Source: Gambelia wislizenii (lineage: Eukaryota > Chordata > Lepidosauria > Squamata > Crotaphytidae). From it: 64,000 bases of DNA. Below are positions 21,689 through 33,486 of the stretch, in pieces; positions within the stretch are counted from its first letter, which is position 1, and each line of letters opens with the position of its first letter. Location of the stretch: contig JAUMIR010000004.1 of NCBI GenBank assembly GCA_030847615.1, positions 78,585,001 to 78,649,000 of the forward strand, given 5' to 3'. A model generated the notes under the pieces. That model was not told the origin of the DNA. It was given only the letters and a program-made list of their open reading frames with translations, and did not search any database. The translations under genes and the position numbers were made by a program.

Positions 21689-22290
21689 TATATGGGCTGC
21701 ATCAATAGAAGTATAGTGTCCAGATCAAGGGAAGTAATAGTGCCGCTCTATTCTGCCTTGGTCAGACCTCACCTAGAATACTGTGTCCAGTTCTGGGCAC
21801 CACAATTCAAAAAGGATATTGACAAATTGGAGTGTGTCCAGAGGAGGGCGACTAAAATGATGAAAGGTCTGGAAACCATGACTTATGAGGAGACACTCAG
21901 GGAGCTGGGTATGTTTAGCCTGGAAAAAAGAAGGTTAAGAGGCGATATGATAGCCCTGTTTAAGTATTTGAAGGGGTGTCACGCTGAGGATGGAGCAGGC
22001 TTGTTTTTGGCTGCTCCAGAAATCGGAACACGGAGCAATGAATGCAAGCTCCAGGAACAGAGATTCCACCTCAACATTAGGAGGAACTTTTTGACAGTAA
22101 GTGCTGTTCGGCAGTGGAACGCACTCCCTCGGAGCGTGGTGGGGTCTCCTTCCTTGGAGGTCTTTAAACAGAGGCTGGATGGCCATCTGTCAGGGATGCT
22201 TTGATCATGATTTTCTGCGTGGCAGGGGGTTGGACTGGATGGCCCTTGTGGTCTCGTCCAACTCTGCAATTCTATGATTCTATGATATAT
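21689..22290 (+). mobile_element. CR1 LINE 3' fragment
   Basis: An intact 170-aa frame (21692-22204) carries the CR1 reverse transcriptase C-terminal region: GCINRSIVSRSREV, PLYSALVRPHLEYCVQFW, VQRRATKMMKGLE, LGMFSLEKRRLRGDMIALFK, FHLNIRRNFLTV and SLEVFKQRLDGHL. The 3' UTR GGGGGTTGGACTGGATGGCC ends in the CR1 hallmark short repeat ATTCTATGATTCTATGA. 5' truncated just before GCINRS. No reverse transcriptase catalytic core is present, so it is a fragment although the frame is open. Confidence 0.92.
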
Positions 22291-22343
22291 ACTTTTGTGA
22301 GTGAGCCTGGAGACAGAAAAATGAAAACTAGGTTGGACATTTA

Positions 22344-22502
22344 GGACTTTTTCAGATGCCTCTTACCGCACAAGCAGTCTCCGGAGCAGTAACAAGGCTG
22401 CTGCATGGCAAGGGGTCCATTTTGGACGACGCCCTTGCCACGCAGCAGCCTCGTTACTGCTCCAGAGGCTGCTTGCGCGGTAAGAGGCATCTGAAAAAGT
22501 CC
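22344..22502. mobile_element. 159-bp hairpin MITE with TTA target duplication
   Basis: Two 71-bp arms starting GGACTTTTTCAGATGCCTCT are reverse complements with five mismatches, all transitions, separated by a 17-bp loop. TTA flanks both sides (22341-22343 and 22503-22505), the target preference of PIF/Harbinger elements. At every mismatch the left arm carries A or T where the complement of the right arm carries G or C. Non-coding. Confidence 0.88.
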
Positions 22503-22750
22503 TTAATATCTATACCTCTATAGACATATCTATATCTGCACCTATATTGATATCAATATCAATACTTACTCTGTTTATCTATTTGGAAGATAGCCATTAT
22601 TGCTGGATCTTGGGTGACAGAGAACCAATACATTTACAATTTGCAAAGAGACCTCTAAGAACCCAAAGAAAAAAATGTGTTTTTTTAACATTATGCAAAA
22701 GCTACTTTACCTTCCCCAAACTGCCATCCTTTAGCTCTGTTGGACTACTA

Positions 22751-22964
22751 TCTCTTTCACACTAAACAATGACAGCACTGTGATTCCACTAACTGCCATG
22801 GCTACATCCTATGGAATCCTGGAACTTGTAGTTTGGTGAGGCACTAGAACTCTCTGGCTGTGAATTCTGAATACTTCACGAATGTATCGCAGGATGCTGT
22901 AGGATGTAGCCATGGCAATGAAAGTGGTATCAAAGTGCTATACTAATGTAGTGCATTAAGAGAC
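22751..22964. mobile_element. Palindromic MITE family, copy
   Basis: TCTTTCACACTAAACAATGA at the left and a diverged complement at the right; the inner arms are GCCATGGCTACATCCTATGG and the complement of CTGTAGGATGTAGCCATGGC. Confidence 0.6.
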
Positions 22965-25900
22965 CTCACTCTGACCATGTTGGCTGAGGGTGGGGTGACA
23001 GAAGTTATGGTCTAACAAAACCAGAGGGCAGCAGGTCAGAGAAGATTGGCAGGCGGGGGGAGGGGGAGCCTGACAACTCAAGCTCCTCTCCCCGCATCAC
23101 CACAATGTGTACATTTCAGCAAGAGCTAACATTTATAAATACTCCTAGGTTTTAACAGAATATAAAGACAGCACTATTGGTCGGCTGACCCAACTTAGAG
23201 GAATTATCCCTGAAGGCAGGTGCTTTAACTTGTCTGAAGACTTTGGATGGCCTAAAATTCTATGCTCAGCAAAATTTGGCAAGGATTTGTCAAGAATGAG
23301 AAAGCATTTTGCTGACTGCTGCTACAGGATACTTAGAAGGGATTACCACTCTGTGAAGCAGCAGTGTTGGCAGAAAGCTATGAGCGCTACCAGCCTCTCT
23401 TTTTAGAGGCCACTGTAGACAGTGGTGCTGTACCACTGGCTGTGTGCGAAGGGCTGAGAGACATTCTTAACCTCCATCTCCCAAAGCCCACAGAAAGGCA
23501 GGGAGAAAATGGGCAGCGCTGGCCACTGTGAGAAAAATTCAGCTATGCTAATAAAGGACAGCAGGGCATGGGAATACTTGCTTTTGTCCAAACTGTAGCT
23601 TGTTCTCTGATGAGTTGAAGGGAAACTAGACTGAGGAATTTGTAATTACTCGGTTTCCCCCAGCCACTCTTCCTGAAATTGCTATGATACCATTGGCTGG
23701 GTGAGTTCAGTTCTTTCCAACCCCTCTCTTCAGGAAACACGGCTGAAAATGAGGGACTGAATAGAATGAGAACTTTCTGTCATCTCTGGACTAGCTTATT
23801 TCCTTTGCTCTCTGCTGCATAAGTCAGAAGCAGGGACCAAAGAGGCAGTTAGACCCCACCCCACATGGTGCACAGATGGCTGTCTGTTACTAATTTAACT
23901 GTATTGGAATGGCACATTAAATTCTGGTGAGATCTGTGGGACTCCGGGCTATTTAGTCCTAGTCAAACTGTGTTATGGCCTTATAAATGGATAAAGGGAA
24001 TGAAAACTTTGAGGTGACGAGCTTCTAATCAAAGCGCTATAAATAGGAACCATGTTAATTCTAGGCTTCTCTGCTACCATGGCTTTGCAAAACAACAACA
24101 CTCTTAATAGGTGCTATGGAACCTATTTGGGAATCTCAGCTCCTGTGGACTTTTGCTATGATGGAGGGCTCATTTTTACATATGTGGATTTCAGAACAAA
24201 TGATTTGGAATAAGTAAGGATGCATTTGCTTGACAGAGAGTGTCATACCTGCAGATATTTGATTTGGATTTCCTATGGATTTTGTGGACAGGCAAGTGAA
24301 CCATGTGTGTACAGGCCCCTGTTTCACATCTACATGACTAGGCATAATGATTGTACTTTTGTATGTGTCCTGTATAGATCTGTAGGTAATTCTGTGGCAC
24401 ATACCAGTTTGACTCTGTGGTTTGTGTGCTGTAGTATAGCAGGCTACTTGGACAAATAAGTGTATGTATTTTCTGTTCTCAAATACAAGCTCTATTTGGG
24501 TGTTGCAAGTAAGGTTTTTTGAACATGTGAATAGGAGGATCATTCTAGGCCTACTATATTCCCTTGTTGCTTTCTTCATGTGGAGAGTGATAGTCTGAAA
24601 ACAAAAGCCTACACTATGTGTGGAGGCTGTTCATGCAATCAAGAACTCTGGAAAATCCCTTTACTCATGTATTAAATCTACTTCTCAAGGCCTGAATAGT
24701 GAGGGATGTCTTGTGTTTGTTGGAAATGTGAATTATTGCATAACACTGATTGCTGAGGTGTAATCAGTGACCTAAGGGTGCTGACAAAGGACACTATTCC
24801 ACTAATGACTTTGCTGCCCTTCCTTCTGAAGTTTGCAAATGCTGAGTAGCAGCCCCATCTGTATTTCAGTGATAATGTGATTTGTCTGACAAAGAGACAA
24901 GAGTACAAAGAAAAGCAACTTTTTGTTGTCATATTAGATTATCTGTCAATGCAGATTTGCAACCCAAAATAGCAGCCCCCCCCCCGCCTGGTAAGTAAAA
25001 GTGGGTGTTGCTGGGACTCCTGCTCATCACCTGCATGGATGGCCTCAAACTGTATTTCTCTCACCCAACCCCACCCCACAACTTGTAGTGGAGAGCAGAA
25101 GGATACTGAGTTTGCCATACTGGGTTATACATCTAACCCACCAATTTCTAGACATGGCTATTTGGTGATGCTGTCTCTGCTAAGAATCTGACTTTCTCTC
25201 AAATGCTAAAACCCATGAGGAACCTACCCTTCTGGCAGTGGTGGCTGAAAGTAAGGTGTTCTCATATAGCACATACCCATTATGAAAATCCACTCTGCTC
25301 CTGCTGCTCAGTGCCTCAAACATAAAATAACCAAGGCTTAGCCTGGCTTAGGTCCATTGAATAGAGAAGATGTTAAATGTCTGAATGAGACTAAAGCACC
25401 TTAACATTAAACTAATCAGAGGTCAAATTCACATATAAAGCTTCAGGCTTTTAAAAACCCAATTTTACCTTATATTATACTTATAGGTTGTCATTCCTAA
25501 TGTGCTGAAAAGAGATTTTGTAAATTTTAAAAATCTGACCATCTTGTTGCCAGAATTTGACTTAAAAATTTGTATTTCTGAATGGAACGTTCAAAACAAA
25601 ATGTGAAATCTCCCACTTTTGATTATTTAAATCAAAAGTGGAGTCCCCTCAGCCCCGCCAGATGCTGTTGGACTCCAACTTCCATTTACCACAAATGGTC
25701 AGGAATAATGGAATGTACAACTCAACATCTAGAGGGCTACAAGTTTACCATCCCTGGTGTAAATGTAATGTTAGTTTATAATTTACTACCTTATCTTGCA
25801 AATTAACAGTCAGATATAATCAAATTCTGATTGCTACTGCTTTCCTGCTCTCAAATACTGCCAGAACTTGATTTATCAAAATACAGATAGCTACTTCATG

Positions 25901-27808
25901 CTGCTTTATTAATGTTGTTGTCAAATGTTGATGGCTACATAACAGATACTGTCAAAACTGCTTGCTATTTCATGCAAGCTGTCAATTATGGTAAATACTC
26001 TTTGCTGCTGCATGTCAGTTGTAGTAGTGGCTGGTGGATCCCGTGCCATTGCTGTGGTAAATTCACTCTGGCCTATAATCCAAACTTTGAAGGAGCTATT
26101 CTAGCTATTCTGAATGTATTTTGGAGATATGGTTCAGAACCTTGGACTGCCTCCCCACCAAGTTCAGGCTAAAATTCCAGTGATGATTCACTGCTCACAG
26201 TAATGGGAGTGAAAAAAGTACTGAAAAGCATGTATGTATGCAGAAAACAATGAGGATATAGGGCTTTTTATAAAGGAATAGAGTTGACCATCCAAAAGCA
26301 CGTGGAGCTTGTCTCCTCATTGTTTTCCACTGTAATGGGAGCCATCCGCCCCCACTGGTTAGTTGTCAAATATCCTTCAAGACAATTATGCTTAAATAAC
26401 GATTGGTTTTGCATACCAATTATCAGCTGATGTCCAGTGTTTGATTGCTGCCAGATAATTTTTGGATGTCAAATAGAGATGCTGAATACTGTGTATCTAC
26501 TGATTATTCTACAGTAAATTTCATAGGAGGAGCATTTCTTGAAACAAATCCATTTCACCTCTGATCTTGGCATATGTAATAGCAGCTGCACACTGTAGGT
26601 GCCACTCATGTTTGTCACAGTTACAACAGTGTCGTATCAGTGTTTCCTGCACCAAACACATCAAGTGAGAATGTGTTAGGAGCTGTGACTCAGTCAGGGC
26701 TTCCAGAGACTCATACATGGATGTTTAACAACGCATTCCTTTTGATCACACTTTATGCCCTTTCCATGGGAAATACTTATGTGCTCACAGCAATCATAAA
26801 TGCCACTTAAAGGGTCAAGCATTTCTATTTTGGCTCCTGAATATTTCTTTTTCTTTATTTTCCTTCCTGCACTCAGTTTGTTTGCAGAAGGAAAAGAGAC
26901 TCTTCCTAGAACATGATGCTTTTAAGGTCCTGGCCAAACAGTGAAAATAATCCAAATGGCAATCGCATAGAAAGGACATTCACATCGATACGTCTCATTC
27001 AGAAGGGGGGCAGCAAAATCCACTGTAAAGCTCTGAAGGGAAGCCTTTGGAGCTTTTATTGGAGTTCTTGAAAATGTGCGATCGTTAGGACAGTCACATT
27101 TGTGTTGCTGCAACCAGGCTGTGTAAGCTGATTGGCTGGACAAGCATGGGGGTGGGGCTAGAAAACAGGGAAAGCACCTGCTGCCGCCATGTTGGATTTT
27201 TGGTTAAGCGAGGGTCCAGGAAGTCAATAAAACAGCAATCTTTAACTTTCTCTCTTTTTTCTTTTTGTAAATACGAAATATTGCATGTGCATACCACGGT
27301 AAACTTTTTTTTAAAAAAATATTCAGTGATGGCAGATTTAAACGCATGAGTAAACCACTTGGGACTGCCATTTTGGCTAGGGGGCATGCAAATTTTAGGG
27401 GGAGGTTGACCATTAAGACAAGTCCCAGTGCTGCAAATTGCTGTTTCTTCAGAGGAGATTGTATTCCTGCCCTCGTATAGATGGGACCTTAGATTGGGGT
27501 TGGACCTCTAGACGGAGTTTGGGAAAGTTATTCTTTTGGACTACGACAACCAAAAATCCCTCTCCCGCAGTGATCATGGCCACTGATCCTGCTGGGCGGA
27601 GAGTTATGGTTAAAAAAAGGGGGTTACCCTTTAAAGCTCTGCCTCCAAAAGTTTTGGCCTTCAGCTCTCACAGTCCCAAACCATCCACTGGCCATGTGAG
27701 GTAGGGCTGATGCAAGCTGAAGTCTAAAACAATTGGAAGGCCAAAAAATAATAAAAAAATAAAAATTCTCACCCTTGTTTTAGATGTCTTCTCAACTTTA
27801 ATGACCAT
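22965..27808. other. Long intron stretch, no recognised gene
   Basis: Mostly unassigned. The 147-codon open frame at 24136-24579 (minus) has no recognisable motifs. 25635-25760 looks like an old MITE (AGATGCTGTTGGACTCCAAC and a partner TGTACAACTCAACATCTAGA). 27500-27600 has a similar TTGGACTACGACAACC phrase. Short C and G runs occur near 23056 and 24977. Confidence 0.45.
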
Positions 27809-27908
27809 CTATTGGGAGTGATTTGATTGTGTATTCCTGCATGGCAGGGGGTTGGACTGGATGCCCCTTGTGGTCTCTTGCAACTCTATGATTCTATGTT
27901 TCTATGTT
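27809..27908 (+). mobile_element. CR1 LINE 3' terminal fragment
   Basis: GATTTGATTGTGTATTCCTG, GCATGGCAGGGGGTTGGACT and TCTATGATTCTATG match the last 100 bp of the CR1 copies at 21689 and 32548. Confidence 0.85.
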
Positions 27909-28416
27909 TATGGGAGTGAAATCTCTTGCAATAGTTCCAATATGGCAGGTGTAATATTTCAGTGATTTAAGCACATGGCTGGGCCTTAATCACATGGGTA
28001 TTTATTGTGGTAATGGCACTGCCTCAGGAGGAGGTGCATCAGTTCTATCTAGCCATTTAAACATTCCCTAGTCACACAAGAACTGAACACAGGTCAGTGG
28101 CTCCTAGAAAGCTGGGCGACCAGGCACCAGCCTGTCAGAATATTGTACATGTTGCCTCCTCTCTTTTCTTGGTGTGATTTTGTTCCTGTTTCTGTTTGTG
28201 CTTCCTCTTCCATAACACAGCTGTGCCTCTGTTCTTCATGCCAGTCCCAGATTTCTGGAGTGAATGTTTATTTTCATAATATAATGTTTATTACTGTAGT
28301 TACCAGTTTGCATTCAAGCTGTTTTCTATCTGATGCACTGTCAACTTAGCCTTCTGCTACCATCTTTTCTAAAGTCTGATGTTAAAGTGGAGCATTTTTG
28401 GAGAGCATAAGATTTC
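27909..28416. other. Intron, no recognised feature
   Basis: Unassigned non-coding sequence. Confidence 0.5.
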
Positions 28417-28418
28417 TA

Positions 28419-28648
28419 CAGTTGGTCCTCTGTATCCACAGATTTGACATCCATGGCTTCCACCATCCACAGCTTGAAAATATTTTAAAAAATAATAATT
28501 TCCAAGAAGCAAACCTTGATTTTACCATTTTATATGAGAGACACCATTTTACTACATCATTGTATATAATGGGACTTGAATATCCACGGATTTTGGTGTC
28601 TATGCTGGATCCTGAAACCAAACCCCAGCAGATACAAAGGGGCCACTG
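28419..28648. mobile_element. Tc1/mariner-like MITE (MER2-type), copy 4, opposite orientation to copy 3
   Basis: A 230-bp element starts CAGTTGGTCCTCTGTATCCA and ends AAAGGGGCCACTG, with TA at 28417-28418 and 28649-28650. It is the reverse complement counterpart of 18007-18237 along its length. Confidence 0.8.
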
Positions 28649-28650
28649 TA

Positions 28651-29817
28651 CTTTGGGATCTCAGGCAGCCTTCTCTAGAAAGGGCTAAAAAGGAGTAGTC
28701 CTTGAGTATTTCCCCATATTGGTGGCCTATTTCTGGAGCAATATTTTATGGATGCTGCTGAAGACTCAAAAATTGCCATTCTGATCCAGTCACAGATATC
28801 CAAGCAATCAAACTTTTTCCCCATTAAATTTGCATGGTAGAAAAGGCTTCACCTGTTGAATTTCTGCATAGGTGGTTGCCCAGAAAAGTGCTATGATTCC
28901 TAATCATAACTTCCCCTGAATTTTCATGGCCAGAAATAAGGTCTGATAATTGACCAAGGGGAAAAAATGCCCTAGCCTGTTTTTGTGCCTATTAACATCA
29001 GTTTGCCTTATATAAATCAGCTGGCAGTATGTTGTATAGCATAGAGGTAAATAAAGCCACTGGATTTGGCCTGGCTTCTAGGAAAAGCATAGTTACAGAG
29101 GCCAGGAGAAATTCTGGCAATCCTGCTGGAAATTCAAAAGAAGAATAAATGAATTGTGGATAAATGTCTTCTTGCAGAATTTTGCATGACTCACATGTGC
29201 TTTCTACTCAATTTTTTCTTTTTATGCTACCAACTACTGTTCAGATGAAATAGTGGACTCCCTTCCCCCCTCTTCCTTCCCTCTGTATGTATACATATAT
29301 CTGGTGCACTGCACTTGTTACACAGTGCTTCATGATGAGGCAGTCTTTATTTTGTGAGCTGAGTAATATTTCTAACAGGATGCAAGGTTCCTTAGTCATC
29401 TGTCTAGATCAACCTCACATTGTCACCCCTCCATTCTGTTCTATCCTTTAATGGTTTCCTCAGCTCCCCTCTCTGCACTTTTAGTTATGAGGCTGATACA
29501 TATTTGTAATGGGTTTGCTCATTACTGTACTGTGGACATTTGTGTCAGTCTATTTTCATTTCACCAGGGTTCATTTCACTTTTATGTGGTGTAACAAAGC
29601 TATGCCCCCAAATGACTACTTATTTGTTTGTTTTTATTTTATTTATTTATTATTCTAACAATAAATAGACAGACAGAACAAAAACATGTCTCAAAATGAG
29701 TCCCAAACTGGGGAAAAGCAGTATGGAAATGAAGATGATGATGGTGATGATGATGATGATGATGATGATACTCAGGTAGGACTTGGGCAGAACTGGTGTG
29801 AATAGGTGTGTGCTTAA
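28651..29817. other. Intron with (ATG)n microsatellite
   Basis: No gene recognised. A GAT/ATG triplet run lies at about 29731-29771. Confidence 0.5.
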
Positions 29818-29962
29818 GGCAACACTGGGCAACGTGTTACTCTCCAGATACTGTTGAACTACAACTCCCATCAGCCCAAGCCAGCATAGCTAGTGGTGTT
29901 GGACCATAGGAGTTGCATGCCAGCAACATCCAAAAGTTCCTGCCAAGTGTTGCCTAGCCATG
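29818..29962. mobile_element. Old hAT-type MITE remnant
   Basis: Imperfectly self-complementary: TGTTGAACTACAACTCCCAT on the left, and GGACCATAGGAGTTGCATGC with AACATC on the right. Boundaries are uncertain. Confidence 0.4.
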
Positions 29963-29970
29963 GCTTAAGG

Positions 29971-30254
29971 CAGGAGTGGGCAACTGTCAGGAGTCAGGGG
30001 CTACACTGGCTCCCCAGGAGCCCTTGGAGGACCACACCCTACCACCCCTACCTGCAAAAAAAAAAATATTATTATTTGTTGCTGAATGTCTCCCACTATA
30101 TTTTGGCCATTCTAGGCCCATCAGAGGCGTTTTTTTTTTTTTAAACCCAATAGGATGTGACAAAAAAGCCATTTTTGAACCCTAGGAGGCTTTGGGGGGC
30201 CCCCACAAAAATAGCTTCAGATGTGGTCCACTGTCTTCACTCTGTTCAGCCCTG
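29971..30254. mobile_element. hAT-like non-autonomous element
   Basis: Starts CAGGAGTGGGCAACTG and ends TTCAGCCCTG; flanking 8-mers GCTTAAGG (29963-29970) and CTTTAAGG (30255-30262) match at 6 of 8 positions. Contains internal A and T homopolymers. Non-coding. Confidence 0.5.
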
Positions 30255-30262
30255 CTTTAAGG

Positions 30263-30829
30263 AGCTGGAAGCTGAGCATAGCTTATTTCTTAAACCAGTA
30301 AAGGCAACTGCTTCCTGCCCAACATGCAATCATTGGACAGCACTTTTGTACCACCTCCAAGCTGTCCACAGCCTTCAGCTGTTCTCTGTGTGAGCCCCAG
30401 CTGTTTTCCCCTGACACCCAGCTATCAGCTGGATAATGGGGAACAGGTTGCTGTTTCCTTAGTGCTAATAGCAGCAGGAAAATAGCTATATTGGTCAGGA
30501 TTTTGTGTGCATGTCTGTGTGCATGCAGTCATATCCCCAAGGAGATCACACTTCTCTCAGTTTGCCACACAGCTTTTAGGTGGGGTGGAAGCAATGCAAT
30601 CTCTCCCTGCAGGGGTAAAGAGGATTCTGCTTTTTTGTATTGTAGTAGGAAGATTCCCCAACTCCATATATTTTATTTTATTGCATGAAACAATAGTAAA
30701 TTACCCCCTTCTTTTCCTCCCCCTCCTGCAGATTACATTTCATGAATTCAAAACAAGACCAGACAATTGCAAGCAAAAGCAGATAATAACAGCCCCCAAT
30801 CAATATCCAAAAGTGCTCTCCAGGATTGC
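30263..30829. other. Intron, no recognised feature
   Basis: Unassigned; may include the 3' UTR of the minus-strand L1 that follows. Confidence 0.45.
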
Positions 30830-31500
30830 TTCCAAAGCATCATATGTTTGATGGTGGACTTTGTACAGAATTTACATGAGATGTATAGGTTATTAATGGG
30901 TAACATGTGACCTCAATAGTATCTACAGCTATTTCTCCTCTTGCAAGGTGAAGTTTAAATGGCAATTTCTCCAATAGCACAAGGGTCCAAAATTTGTCTA
31001 GCCACTGGCAGATAGTTAAACCTTTCAAATTCTTCCAAGCCTTTGCTATCTCTATCCATGCTGCATATAGCATTATGGATATAAGATCCTTGTGCATGAC
31101 ATTTTAATTTGCATTGCCGTAGACCGATAGAATCAGTGAGGAACTTTGAACTTGTACATCCTGTTTAGTTGTTTTGTTAATCCAAGCAAGACCATCTTAA
31201 CCAAAAGAGAATCATCTTGGGAGAGCAGATCCACATGTGCTCCAGTATGCCAACAGTATTACAAGCTCTCCAACATTTATCTGATCGGTCATTCCTAATT
31301 CTGTGTAATCTTAAGGAATAGCCCTTGAAAGAGAAGATTGTACCAGGAATGGTCCCAGCTTTCAGAGAGCCAATGGTAGCAGGTGGCTTCCATGTCAGTG
31401 AGATGGCGAATCCACTCTGGATTTCAGTAATTTTTTAAAAGAAGTTATTCAAGGTGCTAGACCTTAGCTCCTTGATATACTCAGCACTGTAGATAGCTCA
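30830..31500 (-). mobile_element. L1 LINE ORF2 C-terminal remnant
   Basis: The minus-strand frame at 30840-31097 reads AAWIEIAKAWKNLKG...WLDKFW...EKLPFKLHLARGE, which parallels the C-terminal part of the L1 at 43162-43380 (TARIIFAQMWKSKD...CLEKLYE). Further 3' on the plus strand (31215-31300) the minus strand encodes a decayed zinc-knuckle motif DKCWRACNTVGILEHMW. Both are hallmarks of the L1 ORF2 C-terminus. Multiple breaks; a relic. Confidence 0.65.
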
Positions 31501-32214
31501 TTTAAGTTTTTGGACTAAAACCCTAAAGTGGATTCATCACTCCTCTGGTACAGAAACCACCAGCCACCTCTGCAAAGGGTTTCTTTCTGTTGGATCTTAG
31601 TGCGCAGGGTAGGGAGATTTCAGCTTCCCTGTGTATGTGTGAAATTCTTCATGTTATGCCTGTGTGTAGACATATGTAGACACAGGTTTGCAGGGGTTGA
31701 CCTCTACTGTCCAAGGCCACTTGCAGAGAAATAGCAGGTGCAGTTTCTCTAACCCTTTCATAAGTGTGTTGCATGCTAAGCAGGGGAAAATAAAATAAAA
31801 TTAAAGGGCCTGAAGAAAAACAAAAGGCAGAAGCTGTATTCATGTTGTCTCCCATTTCATTCAAGACACTGAGCAGCTTTCCATGGTGCAACCTGACAAC
31901 TTTAGGATTAGAACAGTCAGGCCTTATTGCTTGTGAAAGCTATGTTTGTGGCAGATGAAGCATCTCCTGGCATAGTTGGGAAGAGATAGGGAAAGCTTTG
32001 TTTGCTAAGCGGCTGCATGTTGGGTTGCTATTAAAGGCAGCCAGGAAAAAAACAGCTGGAAGCCCAGCAGGGATGGAAATGTGCAGATGAAAAGAGGCAC
32101 TCTGTTATGCATCTGTTCCAAGACTAAGCCTCCAGTTCTATATGTGCTGACCTTGGAGTCCTGTAACTCAATTCAGCTTACTTCTGAGTAAACACAAATA
32201 GGATTGCACAAATT
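31501..32214. other. Intron, no recognised feature
   Basis: Unassigned non-coding sequence. Confidence 0.5.
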
Positions 32215-32221
32215 TTGTCAT

Positions 32222-32478
32222 CCCAGTGTGGAATGGTGGTTAGAATTTGGACATATACCCTGAGAGACCCAGGCCCTAGTCATTGTCCCCCACCCCCACA
32301 AGTGATAAAACTCACTGGGTGACCTTGGGCCAATCACACACTCTTTCTGACCTCTTCCACAGGGTTGTTTTTAAAATTCTTTGATGAGGATAAAATGTAG
32401 AGGAAGAGAGCTGTCTGCTCTGCCTTAGGCTCACTGCAGGAAAAGCGGAATGTAAAAATAACTAATATATAATAAAAT
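32222..32478 (+). mobile_element. tRNA-derived SINE with LINE-like tail
   Basis: Degenerate tRNA-like head (GGAATGGTGGTTAGAATTTG), body phrase ACTGGGTGACCTTGGGCCAA followed by TCACACACTCT, and a tail GGAAAAGCGGAATGTAAAAA then A/T-rich sequence, similar to the GCGGGATATAAAT ends of L2/CR1-type elements. Older and more diverged than the SINE at 9565. Confidence 0.65.
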
Positions 32479-32547
32479 AAACAGATTCTCCTTTGTTTAT
32501 AGTGTTAATCATTATTTGTAAGGTTTTCTGGCCAGCTTACAATAGGC

Positions 32548-33486
32548 AAACATAAAACTATTATCAATGACTTGGATGATGGAATTAGGGGCATGCTTAT
32601 CAAATTTGCAGATGACACCAAATTAGGAGGAGTAGCTAATACCCTAGAGGACAGGATCAAAATTCAAAATGACTTGGATAGACTGGAAAGCTGGGCCAAA
32701 GCTCACAAAATGATATTCAATACGGAGAAATGTAAGGTACTACACTTAGGGCGAAAAAATGAAATGCATCGATATAGGATGGGGGAGACCTGCCTGAATG
32801 AGACTACGTGCAAAAGGGATCTAGGAGTCCTAGTAGACCACAAGTTGAACATGAGTCAACAGTGTGATGCAGCAGCTGAAAAGGCCAATACAATTTTGGG
32901 CTGCATCAATAGAAGTATAGTATCTAGATCAAGGGAAGTAACAGTGCCACTCTATGCAGCCTTGGTCAGGCCTCACCTAGAATAGTGTGTCCAGTTCTGG
33001 GCACCACAATTCAAAAAGGATATTAACAAATTGGAGTGTGTCCAGAAGAGGCAACTAAAATGGTGAAAGGTCTGGAAACCATGCCTTATGAGGAAAGACT
33101 TAAGGAGCTGGGTATGTTTAGCCTGGAAAAAAGATGGTTAAGAGGTGATATAATAGCCCTGTTTAAGTATTTGAAGCGGTGTCATGTTGAGAATGGAGCA
33201 AGCTTGTTTTCTGTTGCTCCAGAGACTAGAACACGGAACAATGGATGCAAGCTCCAGGAAGAGAGATTCCACCTCAACATTAGGAGGAACTTTTTGACAG
33301 TAAGAGCTGTTCGGCAGTGGAACACACTCCCTCGGAGCGTGGTGGGGTCTCCTTCCTTGGAGGTCTTTAAACAGAGGCTGGATGGCCATCTGTCGGGAAT
33401 GATTTGATTGTGTATTCCTGCATGGCCGGGGGTTGGACTGGATAGCCTTTGTGGTCTCTTCCAACTCTACAATTTTATGATTCTAT
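32548..33486 (+). mobile_element. CR1 LINE 3' half
   Basis: Enters at the reverse transcriptase catalytic block (IKFADDTKLGG at about 32600), continues RLESWAKAHKMIFNTEKCKV, LHLGR, CKRDLGVLVDHKLNMS, and then the same C-terminal motifs as the copy at 21689. A TAG stop at 32983 replaces the YC of the other copy and a frame break lies near 33045; the second frame runs 33036-33407. Ends with GGGGTTGGACTGGATAGCC and a decayed ATGATTCTAT repeat. 5' truncated and inactive. Confidence 0.92.

Noticed and set aside
21692..22204. Intact 170-aa host protein gene
   Set aside because: It is the CR1 LINE C-terminus with the CR1 3' end and octamer-like repeat.
24136..24579. 147-codon minus-strand open frame
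   Set aside because: No recognisable domain, and the region looks like ordinary intron; probably a chance frame.
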